The notes under the pieces were generated by a model. The model saw only the letters and a list, made by a program, of their open reading frames with translations, was not told the DNA's origin and ran no database searches. DNA of 64,000 nt, from assembly GCF_008727715.1 (NCBI RefSeq), contig NZ_CP044218.1:2931501-2995500 (forward strand). Reading direction: 5' to 3'. This DNA is from Mesorhizobium terrae. Lineage in GTDB: Bacteria; Pseudomonadota; Alphaproteobacteria; Rhizobiales; Rhizobiaceae. The translations under genes and the position numbers were made by a program. Positions 53,457 to 62,579 of the stretch are shown here, one piece after another (position 1 is the first letter of the stretch; the number at the start of each line of letters is the position of its first letter).

Positions 53457-54971
53457 ATGACGATTGCGAAGGAAACCGCCGAACTGCTCGCGAAACTTGG
53501 CGTTGCCAAGGAAGCCCTTTCGGGCGGCGATCTGGTGGTGCGCAGCCCGGTGACGGGCGAGCAGCTTGCGGCGCTGAAGCAGATTTCGGCGGCCGATGCC
53601 GGCAAGGCGATCGATGCCGCGCATGAGGCCTTCAAGGCCTGGCGCCTGGTGCCCGGTCCGAAGCGCGGCGAACTGGTGCGGCTGCTGGGTGAAGAACTGC
53701 GCGCCCACAAGGCCGAGCTCGGCCGCCTGGTTTCGATCGAGGTCGGCAAGATCCCGTCCGAGGGTCTGGGCGAAGTGCAGGAAATGATCGACATCTGCGA
53801 TTTCGCCGTCGGCCTGTCGCGCCAGCTCTACGGCCTGACCATCGCCACCGAGCGCCCCGGCCACCGCATGATGGAGACCTGGCATCCGCTCGGCGTCGTC
53901 GGCGTCATCTCGGCCTTTAACTTCCCGGTCGCCGTGTGGTCGTGGAACGCGGCGCTGGCGCTGGTTTGCGGCGACTCCGTGGTGTGGAAGCCGTCCGAAA
54001 AGACGCCGCTGACCGCGCTCGCCTGCGAGGCGATCTTCGCACGCGCCGTCAAGCGCTTCGGCACTGATGCGCCGGCCAATCTGGCACCGGTGCTGATCGG
54101 TGAGCGCGGCATCGGCGAAGTGCTGGTCGACAATCCCAAGGTGGCGCTGGTTTCGGCCACCGGCTCGACCCGCATGGGTCGCGAGGTCGGCCCGCGGCTG
54201 GCCAAGCGTTTCGCGCGCGCCGTGCTTGAACTCGGCGGCAACAATGCCGGCATCGTCTGCCCGTCGGCCGATCTCGACATGGCGCTGCGCGCCATCGCCT
54301 TCGGCGCCATGGGCACCGCCGGCCAGCGCTGCACCACGCTGCGCCGCCTGTTCGTGCATGAGAGCGTCTATGACCAGCTCGTGCCGCGCCTGAAGAAGGC
54401 TTATGAGAGCGTTTCGGTCGGCAATCCGCTGGAAACCTCGTCGCTGGTCGGCCCGCTGATCGACAAGATGGCGTTCGACGGCATGCAGAAGGCACTGAAG
54501 GAAGCCGGCGAGCATGGCGGCAAGATCACCGGCGGCGCTCGCGTCGAGAACGGCCATAAGGATGCCTATTATGTGCGTCCGGCGCTGGTCGAGATGCCGA
54601 AGCAGGCCGGCCCGGTTCTGGAAGAGACCTTCGCGCCGATCCTCTATGTGATGAAATATTCCGACTTCGACCAGGTGCTCGACCTGCACAATGCGGTGGG
54701 CGCGGGCCTGTCGTCGTCGATCTTCACGCGCGACCTGCAGGAATCGGAACGCTTCCTCAGCGCCGACGGTTCCGACTGCGGCATCGCCAACGTCAATATC
54801 GGCACCTCCGGCGCCGAAATCGGCGGTGCGTTCGGTGGCGAGAAGGAAACCGGCGGCGGTCGCGAGAGCGGCTCGGACGCCTGGAAGGCCTATATGCGCC
54901 GCGCTACCAACACGGTGAATTATTCCAAGGCACTGCCGCTGGCGCAGGGCGTGTCCTTCGACATCGATTAA
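53457..54971 (+). CDS. amaB: ALDH7-family aminoadipate-semialdehyde dehydrogenase
   Basis: 504 residues from the second of two adjacent ATGs (53457), six bases after AAAGGG. The NAD-binding and catalytic motifs read GVISAFNFPVAVWSWNAALALVCGDSVVWKPSEKTPL, ATGSTRMGREVG, LELGGNNAGIV (Glu) and GTAGQRCTTLRRLF (catalytic Cys). The QRCTT form is that of ALDH7/antiquitin, which oxidises piperideine-6-carboxylate/aminoadipate semialdehyde in lysine breakdown. The end SGSDAWKAYMRRATNTVNYSKALPLAQGVSF also fits. It could feed, through aminoadipate, toward glutaryl-CoA, the substrate of GcdH encoded here. Confidence 0.85.
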   Translation: MTIAKETAELLAKLGVAKEALSGGDLVVRSPVTGEQLAALKQISAADAGKAIDAAHEAFKAWRLVPGPKRGELVRLLGEELRAHKAELGRLVSIEVGKIPSEGLGEVQEMIDICDFAVGLSRQLYGLTIATERPGHRMMETWHPLGVVGVISAFNFPVAVWSWNAALALVCGDSVVWKPSEKTPLTALACEAIFARAVKRFGTDAPANLAPVLIGERGIGEVLVDNPKVALVSATGSTRMGREVGPRLAKRFARAVLELGGNNAGIVCPSADLDMALRAIAFGAMGTAGQRCTTLRRLFVHESVYDQLVPRLKKAYESVSVGNPLETSSLVGPLIDKMAFDGMQKALKEAGEHGGKITGGARVENGHKDAYYVRPALVEMPKQAGPVLEETFAPILYVMKYSDFDQVLDLHNAVGAGLSSSIFTRDLQESERFLSADGSDCGIANVNIGTSGAEIGGAFGGEKETGGGRESGSDAWKAYMRRATNTVNYSKALPLAQGVSFDID

Positions 54972-54998
54972 GCGATCTCGCGCTTTCCGAGCATGATG

Positions 54999-55026
54999 AA
55001 CGGCGGGCCTTGGTCCGCCGTTTTTC
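54999..55026 (+). terminator. Rho-independent terminator of the ALDH7 gene
   Basis: AACGGCGG (54999-55006) pairs with CCGCCGTT (55015-55022), followed by TTTCGTTGTCTT so that T5 spans 55021-55025. It lies 27 bases after the stop and isolates this gene from the serine-cycle operon. Confidence 0.85.
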
Positions 55027-55069
55027 GTTGTCTTCGCATCGCCGGCGTTCCGGGTGGCGTTCGGCCTAT

Positions 55070-55136
55070 CCGGGTAGGGGCTTGGCCTACCCGGCAGGCA
55101 GGTTTGTGCCGACGCTAGATGGTGGAAGGTTCCACC
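55070..55136. promoter_or_regulatory. Two inverted repeats upstream of sgaA
   Basis: CCGGGTAGG (55070-55078) and CCTACCCGG (55086-55094) form a perfect nine-base inverted repeat with a seven-base spacer. GGTGGAAGGTTCCACC (55121-55136) is a second palindrome, seven pairs around GG. They lie 115-180 bases ahead of the serine-cycle operon and are candidate regulator sites. Confidence 0.5.
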
Positions 55137-55251
55137 TTGGCAGGTGTTGTGAGAGGCGCGGCAGGAAAAGATTATTCTTCCCACGGCGGAGCCCGCCGAA
55201 TTGCCCGCCGGCCTTGGCAAGGGTTGGCGCAGACAGATCGGGAGGATCATC

Positions 55252-56442
55252 ATGGCTGGTTTCACGCATCTCTTCATCCCAGGGCCGACAAACATTCCGG
55301 AGCAGGTCCGGCAGGCCATGAACCTGCCGATGGAGGATATGCGCGCCTCGACCTTTCCCGAGCTGACGCTTGGCCTGTTCGCCGGGTTGAAGCGGGTGTT
55401 CAAGAACGAAAGCGGCCGCGTCTTCATCTACCCGTCGTCGGGCACCGGCGCCTGGGAATCAGCGATGACCAACACGCTCAGCCCTGGCGACCGCGTGCTG
55501 ATGTCGCGTTTCGGCCAGTTCTCGCATCTGTGGGTCGACATGGCCGAGCGGCTCGGCCTCGAGGTCGACGTCATCGACACCGAATGGGGCACCGGCGTGC
55601 CGGTCGAGATCTATGCGGAGCGACTCGCGGCGGACAAGGAGCACCGTATCAAGGCGGTGTTCTGCACGCATAACGAGACGGCGACCGGCGTGACCAGCGA
55701 TGTCGCCGGCGTGCGCAAGGGGTTGGATGCGGCAAACCATCCGGCGCTGCTCTTCGTCGACGGTGTCTCGTCGATTGGCTCGATCGATTTCCGCCAGGAC
55801 GAGTGGGGCGTCGACTGCGCCGTCTCGGGCTCGCAGAAAGGTTTCATGCTGCCGGCCGGCCTGGGGTTCCTCTCGGTCAGCCAGAAGGCACTTGAAGCGG
55901 CCAAGACCGCAAAGGGCCGCCGCTGCTATTTCTCCTTCGATGACATGATCCGCAACAACGACAACGGCTTTTTCCCCTACACGCCGGCGACGCAACTGTT
56001 GCGCGGCCTGCGCGTCTCGCTCGATCTCATCGAGGCCGAAGGGCTGGAGGCGATCTTCGCCCGTCATCACCATCTCGCGGAAGGCGTGCGCAAGGCGGTC
56101 GATGCCTGGGGGCTGAAGCTCTGCGCCAAGGAGCGCAAATGGCATTCCGACACGGTGAGCGCCATCCATGTGCCGGAAGGCATCGACAGCGCGGAAGTCG
56201 TCAAGCGCGCATACCACAAGTACCAGACGTCGCTTGGCGTCGGCCTGAACAAGGTGGCGGGCAAGGTGTTCCGCATCGGCCATCTCGGCTGGTTGAACGA
56301 GGTGATGGTGTGCGGCGCTCTCTCGGCGGCGGAAATGGCGCTGCGTGACTGTGGCGTGAAGCTGGCGCCGGGTTCCGGCGTCGGCGCCGCGCTCGAGCAC
56401 TTCCGGCTGGCCGGGCCGGTCGCCGTCGCCAAGGCCGCTTGA
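55252..56442 (+). CDS. sgaA: Serine-glyoxylate aminotransferase
   Basis: 396 residues from ATG 55252 (GGGAGGA upstream), class V aminotransferase. HLFIPGPTNIPEQVRQAMN, SGTGAWESAMTNTLSPGDRVLMSRFGQFSHLWVDMAERLGLEV, HNETATGVTSDVAGVR, LLFVDGVSSIGSIDF and the PLP lysine in SGSQKGFMLPAGLGFLSVS match serine-glyoxylate aminotransferase closely. It makes hydroxypyruvate and glycine from serine and glyoxylate, the first carbon-rearranging step of the serine cycle. First gene of an operon with mcl, mtkA, mtkB and hprA; the enzyme also links to photorespiration-like glyoxylate recycling. Confidence 0.93.
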   Translation: MAGFTHLFIPGPTNIPEQVRQAMNLPMEDMRASTFPELTLGLFAGLKRVFKNESGRVFIYPSSGTGAWESAMTNTLSPGDRVLMSRFGQFSHLWVDMAERLGLEVDVIDTEWGTGVPVEIYAERLAADKEHRIKAVFCTHNETATGVTSDVAGVRKGLDAANHPALLFVDGVSSIGSIDFRQDEWGVDCAVSGSQKGFMLPAGLGFLSVSQKALEAAKTAKGRRCYFSFDDMIRNNDNGFFPYTPATQLLRGLRVSLDLIEAEGLEAIFARHHHLAEGVRKAVDAWGLKLCAKERKWHSDTVSAIHVPEGIDSAEVVKRAYHKYQTSLGVGLNKVAGKVFRIGHLGWLNEVMVCGALSAAEMALRDCGVKLAPGSGVGAALEHFRLAGPVAVAKAA

Positions 56443-56464
56443 GCAGAGCGCGGGGAGAGCCGGC

Positions 56465-57430
56465 ATGAGCCACACCATCAACCATCTGCGCAAGCTGCGG
56501 CTGCAGCGCTCCGAGCTTGCGGTCCCGGGTTCCAATCCGGACATGATCACGAAGGCGGCGTCGAGCGCCGCCGACTTCATCTTCCTCGATATCGAGGATG
56601 CCGTGGCGCCGCCCGACAAGGAGCGCGCGCGCAAGAACATCATCGAGGCGCTGAACGACATCGATTGGCGCGCCAAGGGCAAGACCGTGTCGGTGCGCAT
56701 CAACGGCCTCGACACCCACTACATGTATCGCGACGTCGTCGACATCATGGAACAGGCCGGCGACCGGCTGGATACGATCCTGGTGCCGAAGGTCGGTGTG
56801 CCGGCCGATCTCTACATGGTCGAGGCGATGGTCAACCAGATCGAGATGGCCAAGGGCTACAAGACACGCGTCGGCCTCGAAGCCCTGATCGAGACGGCAC
56901 TCGGCATGGCCAATGTCGAGGCGATCGCCGCCTTCGGAAGCCGGCTGGAGGCGCTGCATTTCGGTGTCGCCGACTATGCGGCGAGCTGCAAGGCGCGCAC
57001 GGTCAATATCGGCGGTCTCAATCCCGACTATCCCGGCGACCAATGGCATTTTGCGCTGTCGCGCATGACGGTCGCCTGCCGGGCCTACGGTCTTCGCGCC
57101 ATCGACGGTCCGTTCGGCGATTTCTCCGATCCGGACGGCTACATCGCGGCCGCCCGCCGGGCGGCGGCGCTGGGCATCGAGGGCAAATGGGCCATCCATC
57201 CTTCGCAGATCGAACTCGCCAATGCGGTGTTCTCGCCGCCGGAGAAGGAAGTCACTCGCGCCCGCCGCATCATCGAAGTGCTGAAGGAGGCGGAAGAACA
57301 GGGCAAGGGTGCGGCCGCGCTCGACGGCAAGATGATCGATGCCGCCTCCGAACGCATGGCCCGCAATGTGCTGGTGACGCACGAAGCAATCGAGCAGTCG
57401 GCGCGTTCGCGCCAGGCGCTGCCGAACTAA
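56465..57430 (+). CDS. mcl: L-Malyl-CoA lyase
   Basis: 321 residues, HpcH/HpaI aldolase family. Start [52 protein letters not shown], then [83 protein letters not shown] and [16 protein letters not shown]. These match the Methylorubrum MclA pattern along the length. It splits malyl-CoA into acetyl-CoA and glyoxylate, the final step of the serine cycle. 22 bases after sgaA. Confidence 0.93.
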   Translation: MSHTINHLRKLRLQRSELAVPGSNPDMITKAASSAADFIFLDIEDAVAPPDKERARKNIIEALNDIDWRAKGKTVSVRINGLDTHYMYRDVVDIMEQAGDRLDTILVPKVGVPADLYMVEAMVNQIEMAKGYKTRVGLEALIETALGMANVEAIAAFGSRLEALHFGVADYAASCKARTVNIGGLNPDYPGDQWHFALSRMTVACRAYGLRAIDGPFGDFSDPDGYIAAARRAAALGIEGKWAIHPSQIELANAVFSPPEKEVTRARRIIEVLKEAEEQGKGAAALDGKMIDAASERMARNVLVTHEAIEQSARSRQALPN

Positions 57431-57443
57431 GAGGGAGTTCGAC

Positions 57444-58628
57444 ATGGACATTCACGAATATCAGGCCAAGGAACTGCTTTCGCGCCACTCCGTCCACATT
57501 CCGCGTGGCGGGCTGGCCTACAGTCCCGAACAAGCCGCCTACCGCACCCGCGAGATCGGCGGCGACAAATGGGTGGTGAAGGCGCAGATCCATTCCGGCG
57601 CGCGCGGCAAGGCCGGCGGCATCCGCATCTGCAAGTCCGACAAGGAAGTGTCCGATGCCGCCGAAACCATGCTCGGCCGCAAGCTGGTGACGCATCAGAC
57701 CGGGCCGCGCGGCAAATTGGTGTCGCGTCTCTACATCGAGGAAACCGTCGATATCCGCCAGGAGATCTATCTCGGCTTCGTGCTCGACCGGAAGGCCGAG
57801 CGCGTGATGATCGTGGCGTCGGCCTCCGGTGGCATGGAGATCGAGGAGATCGCCGAGCGGCAGCCGGATTCCATCATCCGCGCCACCGTCGACCCGGGTG
57901 TCGGCATGCAGCAGTTCCAGGCGCGCGAGATCGCCTTCGGGCTGGGGCTGGAAAACAGCCTGATCGGCAAGGCGACCGACACCATCATGGGCTGCTACCA
58001 GGTGTTTCGCGACTATGACGCCTCGATGCTGGAGATCAATCCGCTCGCGGTGACCCGCGAAGGCAATCTGATGGCGCTGGATGCCAAGATGTCGTTCGAC
58101 GAGAACGCGCTGTTCCGCCGGCCGGAGATTTCGGAACTGCGCGACAAATCGCAGGAAGACCCGCGCGAAACCTTCGCCAGCGACCGCGGTCTCTCCTATG
58201 TCGGCCTCGACGGCAATATCGGCTGCATCATCAATGGCGCCGGGCTGGCGATGGCGACGATGGACATGATCAAGATCGCCGGCGGCGAGCCCGCGAACTT
58301 CCTCGATATCGGCGGCGGCGCTTCGCCGGAGCGGGTGGCCAAGGCGTTCCGCGCGGTGCTCGCCGACAAGAATGTCGAGGCCATTCTCGTCAACATCTTC
58401 GCCGGCATCAACCGCTGCGACTGGGTGGCCGAGGGCGTGCTCAAGGCCATGACAGAAGTGGGGGTCAATGTGCCTCTGGTGGTGCGGCTTGCCGGCACCA
58501 ATGTCGAGGAAGGCCGCCGTATTCTCAGCGCTTCGGGCCAAACCATCATCGTGGCCGAAACGCTTGCGGAAGCCGCTGAAAAGGCGGTCGCCGCGATGCG
58601 CCAGTCGACGCTCAAGAAAGCCAGCTGA
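57444..58628 (+). CDS. mtkA: Malate-CoA ligase beta subunit
   Basis: 394 residues, ATP-grasp plus CoA-ligase fold. [95 protein letters not shown] and [41 protein letters not shown] follow the malate thiokinase form. A succinate-CoA ligase beta subunit is the close alternative, but mcl upstream and mtkB downstream decide for malate. It activates malate to malyl-CoA with ATP. Confidence 0.9.
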   Translation: MDIHEYQAKELLSRHSVHIPRGGLAYSPEQAAYRTREIGGDKWVVKAQIHSGARGKAGGIRICKSDKEVSDAAETMLGRKLVTHQTGPRGKLVSRLYIEETVDIRQEIYLGFVLDRKAERVMIVASASGGMEIEEIAERQPDSIIRATVDPGVGMQQFQAREIAFGLGLENSLIGKATDTIMGCYQVFRDYDASMLEINPLAVTREGNLMALDAKMSFDENALFRRPEISELRDKSQEDPRETFASDRGLSYVGLDGNIGCIINGAGLAMATMDMIKIAGGEPANFLDIGGGASPERVAKAFRAVLADKNVEAILVNIFAGINRCDWVAEGVLKAMTEVGVNVPLVVRLAGTNVEEGRRILSASGQTIIVAETLAEAAEKAVAAMRQSTLKKAS

Positions 58629-58639
58629 GGGAGGACCAG

Positions 58640-59539
58640 ATGTCAGTTCTGCTCAATCGCAATACGAAAGTCATCGTCCAGGGCCTGACCGGCAAGATCG
58701 GCTCCTTCCACGCCGAGGACATGAAACGCTACGGCACCAATGTCGTCGGCGGCGTCACGCCCGGCAAGGGTGGCCAGTCGCAACAGGGCATTCCGGTTTT
58801 CAACACGGTCAAGGGTGCGGTGCGCGAGACCGGCGCGGAGGCCAGCATCGTCTTCGTGCCGCCGCCCTTCGCGGCCGACTCGATCATGGAAGCGGCCGAT
58901 GCCGGCATCAAGCTTTGCGTCTGCATTACCGACGGCATCCCCTCGCAGGACATGATGCGGGTGAAGCGCTACATGCTGCGCTACCGCCGCGAGGACCGCA
59001 TGACGCTGATCGGCCCGAACTGCGCCGGCGTCATCACGCCCGGACAGGCGCTGATGGGGATCATGCCCGGTTCCATCTATCTGCCGGGCCGCGTCGGCAT
59101 CGTCGGTCGCTCCGGTACGCTGGGCTACGAAGCCGCCTCGCAGATGAAGGCGCTCGGCATCGGCGTGTCGACCAGCGTCGGCATCGGCGGCGATCCGATC
59201 AACGGCTCGTCGTTCAAGGACATTCTCGAACTGTTCGAGAAGGACGATGAGACGGACGCGGTGGTGATGATCGGCGAAATCGGCGGGCCGCAGGAGGCGG
59301 AAGCCGCCGAATGGGCCAAGACCAACATGAAGAAGCCGCTGATCGCCTACATCGCCGGCCTGTCGGCACCGAAGGGAAAACGCATGGGCCACGCCGGCGC
59401 CATCATCTCGGCCTTCGGCGAATCCGCGCAGGAGAAGGTGGAAATCCTGCGTGACGCCGGTGTCACCATCGTGGCAACGCCGGCTTCCTTCGGGCCGACC
59501 GTGGCCGGCGTGCTGGCAGAGCAGCGCAAAGCCGCTTAA
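58640..59539 (+). CDS. mtkB: Malate-CoA ligase alpha subunit
   Basis: 299 residues. MSVLLNRNTKVIVQGLTGKIGSFHAEDMKRYGTNVVGGVTPGKGG, VFVPPPFAADSIMEAADAGIKLCVCITDGIPSQDMMRVKRYM, GRSGTLGYEAASQMKALGIGVSTSVGIGGDPINGSSFKD and the phosphohistidine motif GHAGAIISAFG (His about residue 250). The NGSSFKD and IPSQDMM details match MtkB better than SucD. It lies 11 bases after mtkA. Confidence 0.9.
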   Translation: MSVLLNRNTKVIVQGLTGKIGSFHAEDMKRYGTNVVGGVTPGKGGQSQQGIPVFNTVKGAVRETGAEASIVFVPPPFAADSIMEAADAGIKLCVCITDGIPSQDMMRVKRYMLRYRREDRMTLIGPNCAGVITPGQALMGIMPGSIYLPGRVGIVGRSGTLGYEAASQMKALGIGVSTSVGIGGDPINGSSFKDILELFEKDDETDAVVMIGEIGGPQEAEAAEWAKTNMKKPLIAYIAGLSAPKGKRMGHAGAIISAFGESAQEKVEILRDAGVTIVATPASFGPTVAGVLAEQRKAA

Positions 59540-59617
59540 ACAGGTTGACGCAATATCCAATCGGGGCGGCGCCGGCCCACGGCACTGCCCCGATACCGTG
59601 TCCTGGAGGAGCAATCG

Positions 59618-60586
59618 ATGAAGCCACGCGTGATCGTGACCCGGAAGTGGCCGGCCGCTGTCGAACAGGTGCTCGCCGAGCGCTTCGACACCACGCTCAA
59701 TGCGGGCGACATTCCGTTCACGGCGACCCAGCTCAAGGCGGCGCTGCTGAATTTCGACGCCGTGCTGCCGACCGTCAGCGACAGACTGCCGGCGGAGGTT
59801 TTCCCCGAGGAGCAGCCGCGCACCAGGATCATCGGCAATTTCGGCGTCGGCTTCAGCCATATCGACGTCGAGGCGGCGAAACGGCGTGGCATCGTCGTGA
59901 CCAACACGCCGGGTGTGTTGACCGACTGCACAGCCGATATCGCGATGAGCCTTTTGTTATCCGTTGCCCGCCGCACCGGCGAGGGCGAACGCCAGCTTCG
60001 CGCCGGCGAATGGAAGGGCTGGTGCCCGACCCACATGATCGGCGCCAAGGTGACCGGCAAGACGATCGGCATCATCGGCATGGGGCGGATCGGCAAGGCA
60101 ATGGCCCGCCGCGCGCATTTTGGGTTCGGCATGAAGGTGATCTTCTTCAACCGCTCGCGTGTCGATGACGAGGAGACGCGGGCGCTGGGCGCGGTGCAAC
60201 TGCTGTCGATCGAGGATGTGCTCGAGCAGGCCGACTTCGTCTCGCTGCATTGCCCGGGCGGTGCGGAGAACCGCAGCCTGATCAATGCGGATCGGCTGGC
60301 GCGCATGAAAAAAAGCGCGTTCCTCATCAACACGGCGCGCGGCGACGTGGTGGATGAAAACGCGCTTGCCGATGCGCTGGAGCGTCATGCGATCGCCGGC
60401 GCCGGGCTCGACGTGTTTGCGCAAGAACCCCAGGTTCCGGAGCGGCTGATCCGGCTGGAAAACACCGTATTGTTGCCGCATCTGGGCAGCGCCACGGAAG
60501 AAACCCGTGTCGCCATGGGCATGAAGGTGGTGGATAACATCACCGCTTTCTTCGCCGGCGGGACTGTTCCCGATCGCGTTGTTTGA
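59618..60586 (+). CDS. hprA: Hydroxypyruvate/glyoxylate reductase
   Basis: 322 residues, D-2-hydroxyacid dehydrogenase. NAD(P) motif GKTIGIIGMGRIGKAMARRAHFGFGMKVIFFNRS, catalytic Arg in INTARGDVVDENALADAL, Glu in DVFAQEPQVPERL and His in VLLPHLGSATEETR. In the serine cycle it reduces hydroxypyruvate to glycerate. The dinucleotide-binding NRS suggests NADP is accepted, as in glyoxylate reductases of this branch. It follows mtkB by 78 bases. Confidence 0.9.
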   Translation: MKPRVIVTRKWPAAVEQVLAERFDTTLNAGDIPFTATQLKAALLNFDAVLPTVSDRLPAEVFPEEQPRTRIIGNFGVGFSHIDVEAAKRRGIVVTNTPGVLTDCTADIAMSLLLSVARRTGEGERQLRAGEWKGWCPTHMIGAKVTGKTIGIIGMGRIGKAMARRAHFGFGMKVIFFNRSRVDDEETRALGAVQLLSIEDVLEQADFVSLHCPGGAENRSLINADRLARMKKSAFLINTARGDVVDENALADALERHAIAGAGLDVFAQEPQVPERLIRLENTVLLPHLGSATEETRVAMGMKVVDNITAFFAGGTVPDRVV

Positions 60587-60691
60587 GCACGCGTCCGGTC
60601 AAGGGAGGTCGATCGCGCAAAAAGCTTAGCTGATCTTTTTGGTCCGAGAGGGTTGGTTTTTCCCAAGCCCCTTGCACTTCGTCGCACTTAT

Positions 60692-60737
60692 CCTTTGGTC
60701 TTGAACCAAAGGGTGAATATGTTTACCTATGGTGAAC
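60692..60737. promoter_or_regulatory. Palindromes upstream of the XRE-cupin regulator gene
   Basis: CCTTTGGT (60692-60699) and ACCAAAGG (60705-60712) form a perfect inverted repeat with a five-base spacer. GTTTACC, TAT, GGTGAAC (60721-60737) is an imperfect one, just 23 bases ahead of the start. They may be operators for the regulator acting on its own gene. Confidence 0.5.
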
Positions 60738-60759
60738 AGCGAAGTTGCGGGGGTATATA

Positions 60760-61476
60760 ATGGACAAGTCCGTCAAGGATGGTAAGGGCGGCGGTGACGT
60801 CACCAAGGCTTCCAAGAAGGCAAAAGCTTCCGTTCAGCCCAAGTCGGCTCCGCTGCATCAGGATCCGCATGCGGTTCGCGATACGCGCGAGAAGGTTCTG
60901 GAAGTCGCCATCGGTCACGAGGTGCGGGCTTTCCGCAAAAAGCTCGGCATAACTGTCGCCGATCTTGCCGCAACCACCAATATTTCACTCGGCATGCTGT
61001 CGAAGATCGAGAACGGCATCACGTCGCCGTCGCTGACGACTTTGCAGGCGTTGTCGCGCGCACTCGGCGTGCCGTTGAGTTCCTTCTTCCGGCGTTTCGA
61101 GGAAGAGCGCAATGCCGTGTTCGTGAAGGCCGGCGAAGGCGTCGACGTCGAACGCCGCGGCACCCGCGCCGGTCATCAATACAACCTGCTCGGTTATATC
61201 AGTTCGAATACAGCGGGGGTGACGGTCGAACCCTATCTCATCACGCTGACGGAAGATTCCGATGTCTTCCCGGCCTTCCAGCATGACGGCATGGAATTCC
61301 TCTATATGCTGGAAGGTGAAGTGGTTTATCGCCACGGCAACAACCTGTTCCGGATGCTGCCGGGCGACAGCCTGTTCTTCGACGCCGATGCGCCGCACGG
61401 CCCCGACGAACTGACGAAACTTCCGATCCGCTACCTGTCGATCATTTCCTACGGACAGGGCTCCAACCAGGACTAG
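60760..61476 (+). CDS. XRE-cupin transcriptional regulator
   Basis: 238 residues from ATG 60760, seven bases after GGGGG; an in-frame TTG five codons upstream is less likely. A Lys-rich N-terminal tail is followed by the XRE helix-turn-helix (about residues 50-105, VRAFRKKLGITVADLAATTNISLGMLSKIENGITSPSLTTLQALSRALGV). A C-terminal cupin sensor (about 150-235, FPAFQHDGMEFLYMLEGEVVYRHGNNLFRMLPGDSLFFDADAPHGPDE) carries the His/Glu metal residues. Such regulators sense small amino or amine compounds. Placed between the serine-cycle operon and the dmm operon, it is the prime candidate to control one or both. Confidence 0.9.
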   Translation: MDKSVKDGKGGGDVTKASKKAKASVQPKSAPLHQDPHAVRDTREKVLEVAIGHEVRAFRKKLGITVADLAATTNISLGMLSKIENGITSPSLTTLQALSRALGVPLSSFFRRFEEERNAVFVKAGEGVDVERRGTRAGHQYNLLGYISSNTAGVTVEPYLITLTEDSDVFPAFQHDGMEFLYMLEGEVVYRHGNNLFRMLPGDSLFFDADAPHGPDELTKLPIRYLSIISYGQGSNQD

Positions 61477-61517
61477 CGCGGGTCCGGCTCCTCGTTCTCC
61501 GCCCCGACAGGTGAAGT

Positions 61518-62558
61518 CTAGTCCGGGCCGAAGCCGGGCGAGGTCGGGGCGCCGTCATCATATTTCGACAGCCATTCGATGACCGTCGGCCGATAACGGG
61601 TGAGGCCCTTGTAGTCGACCAGTTGCTGCGGCAGGTCGCGCAGCACGCGGTGGAAGCGACGCGCCCATTTCGGCTGGGTTACCAGCTCGTCCATCTTGAT
61701 GAGATAGCAGCGGATCGGGAAGACCAGGGCGTTGGAGCGCGGCAGGCGCCAGAAGCTCTGCAGTTCGACCCGCAGATGCACCTTGTCACCGACGTTTTCA
61801 GGGGTGACCGTCGTTCGGTCGGTGCCCCATTTGTGGTAGTTCTCCGGGCTGGTGTCGAGGCGCGGATTGATGGTCATCGTCCAGTTCAGCCGCCGCGCCG
61901 GCTTGCCTTGCTGGATGTTGGTGAGGAATTTCAGCGCACGGGTGAAGATGCCTTTTTCATGCGCCAGCGGCACCGGTGCATGCCATTCGAAGAAGTTCAT
62001 GCCGATGTCGAAATCGAGCGACCAGTCGGCTTGCGTGGTGACCATGCCGGCATCCATCCAAAGATTGCCGTCGCGCTGGTCGAGAATGCAGAAATCGCCC
62101 TGGCTCTGGCGGGTGATGTATTCCATCGGCCCATAGGGCAGGGTGGAGAGGTCGCCGAAGGTGAAGGTGTCGTCGATGCCGAGCGGCCGGTTGATCCAGC
62201 GCCAGCGGTCACCCTCGCGCGTCAGCGAGAAATGCTCGGGATAACCCTTGGCCTGTTCGGTCATCAAAAGTTCGAGCAGGTCCCAGCCGGCCAGCGTCAT
62301 GTGCGGCAGCGATTGGCAGCGCAACGGGTCCTCGGCCAGCACCATGGCGCGGTCCCGCATCTCGGCGACGTAGTGTTCGTCGACATCGATCAGGTTTTCA
62401 AAAACGCTGTCCTTCGGGCCCTGCACATGCGGCTCGATGTTGACCGCGTACATGTAGGCGTCTTCGTGGAAGGGGAAGGGAAACCGCCGGATGAATTCCG
62501 GGCTGTTCCTGAAAGTGAAATCGTCGCGGAACGTCTCTTGCCTGAAATTGATGCCCAT
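61518..62558 (-). CDS. dmmC: DmmC-like haem-dependent oxidative N-demethylase subunit (DUF3445)
   Basis: 346 residues. The DUF3445 pattern is seen in GWDLLELLMTEQAKGYPEHFSL, DGNLWMDAGMVTTQADWSLDFDIGMNFFEWHAPVPLAHEKGIFTRALKFLTNIQQGKPARRLNWTMTINPRLDTSPENYHKWG and LHLRVELQSFWRLPRSNALVFPIRCYLIKMDEL. This family contains the haem subunit of oxidative N-demethylases, including dimethylamine monooxygenase. It would remove a methyl group from dimethylamine as formaldehyde with O2. Last gene of the dmmA-dmmB-dmmC order. Substrate is inferred from family and order. Confidence 0.8.
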   Translation of the reverse strand: MGINFRQETFRDDFTFRNSPEFIRRFPFPFHEDAYMYAVNIEPHVQGPKDSVFENLIDVDEHYVAEMRDRAMVLAEDPLRCQSLPHMTLAGWDLLELLMTEQAKGYPEHFSLTREGDRWRWINRPLGIDDTFTFGDLSTLPYGPMEYITRQSQGDFCILDQRDGNLWMDAGMVTTQADWSLDFDIGMNFFEWHAPVPLAHEKGIFTRALKFLTNIQQGKPARRLNWTMTINPRLDTSPENYHKWGTDRTTVTPENVGDKVHLRVELQSFWRLPRSNALVFPIRCYLIKMDELVTQPKWARRFHRVLRDLPQQLVDYKGLTRYRPTVIEWLSKYDDGAPTSPGFGPD

Positions 62559-62579
62559 AGGTTCCTCCCTGTGGTTCCG

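Noticed and set aside
53304..55427. A 707-codon minus-strand open frame spanning the ALDH7 gene and sgaA upstream region
   Set aside because: It is antisense to ALDH7, crosses a good terminator and has no recognisable domain.
57444..59539. Succinate-CoA ligase (sucC-sucD)
   Set aside because: Related in fold, but the genes sit between malyl-CoA lyase and hydroxypyruvate reductase, and their sequences follow malate thiokinase subunits.
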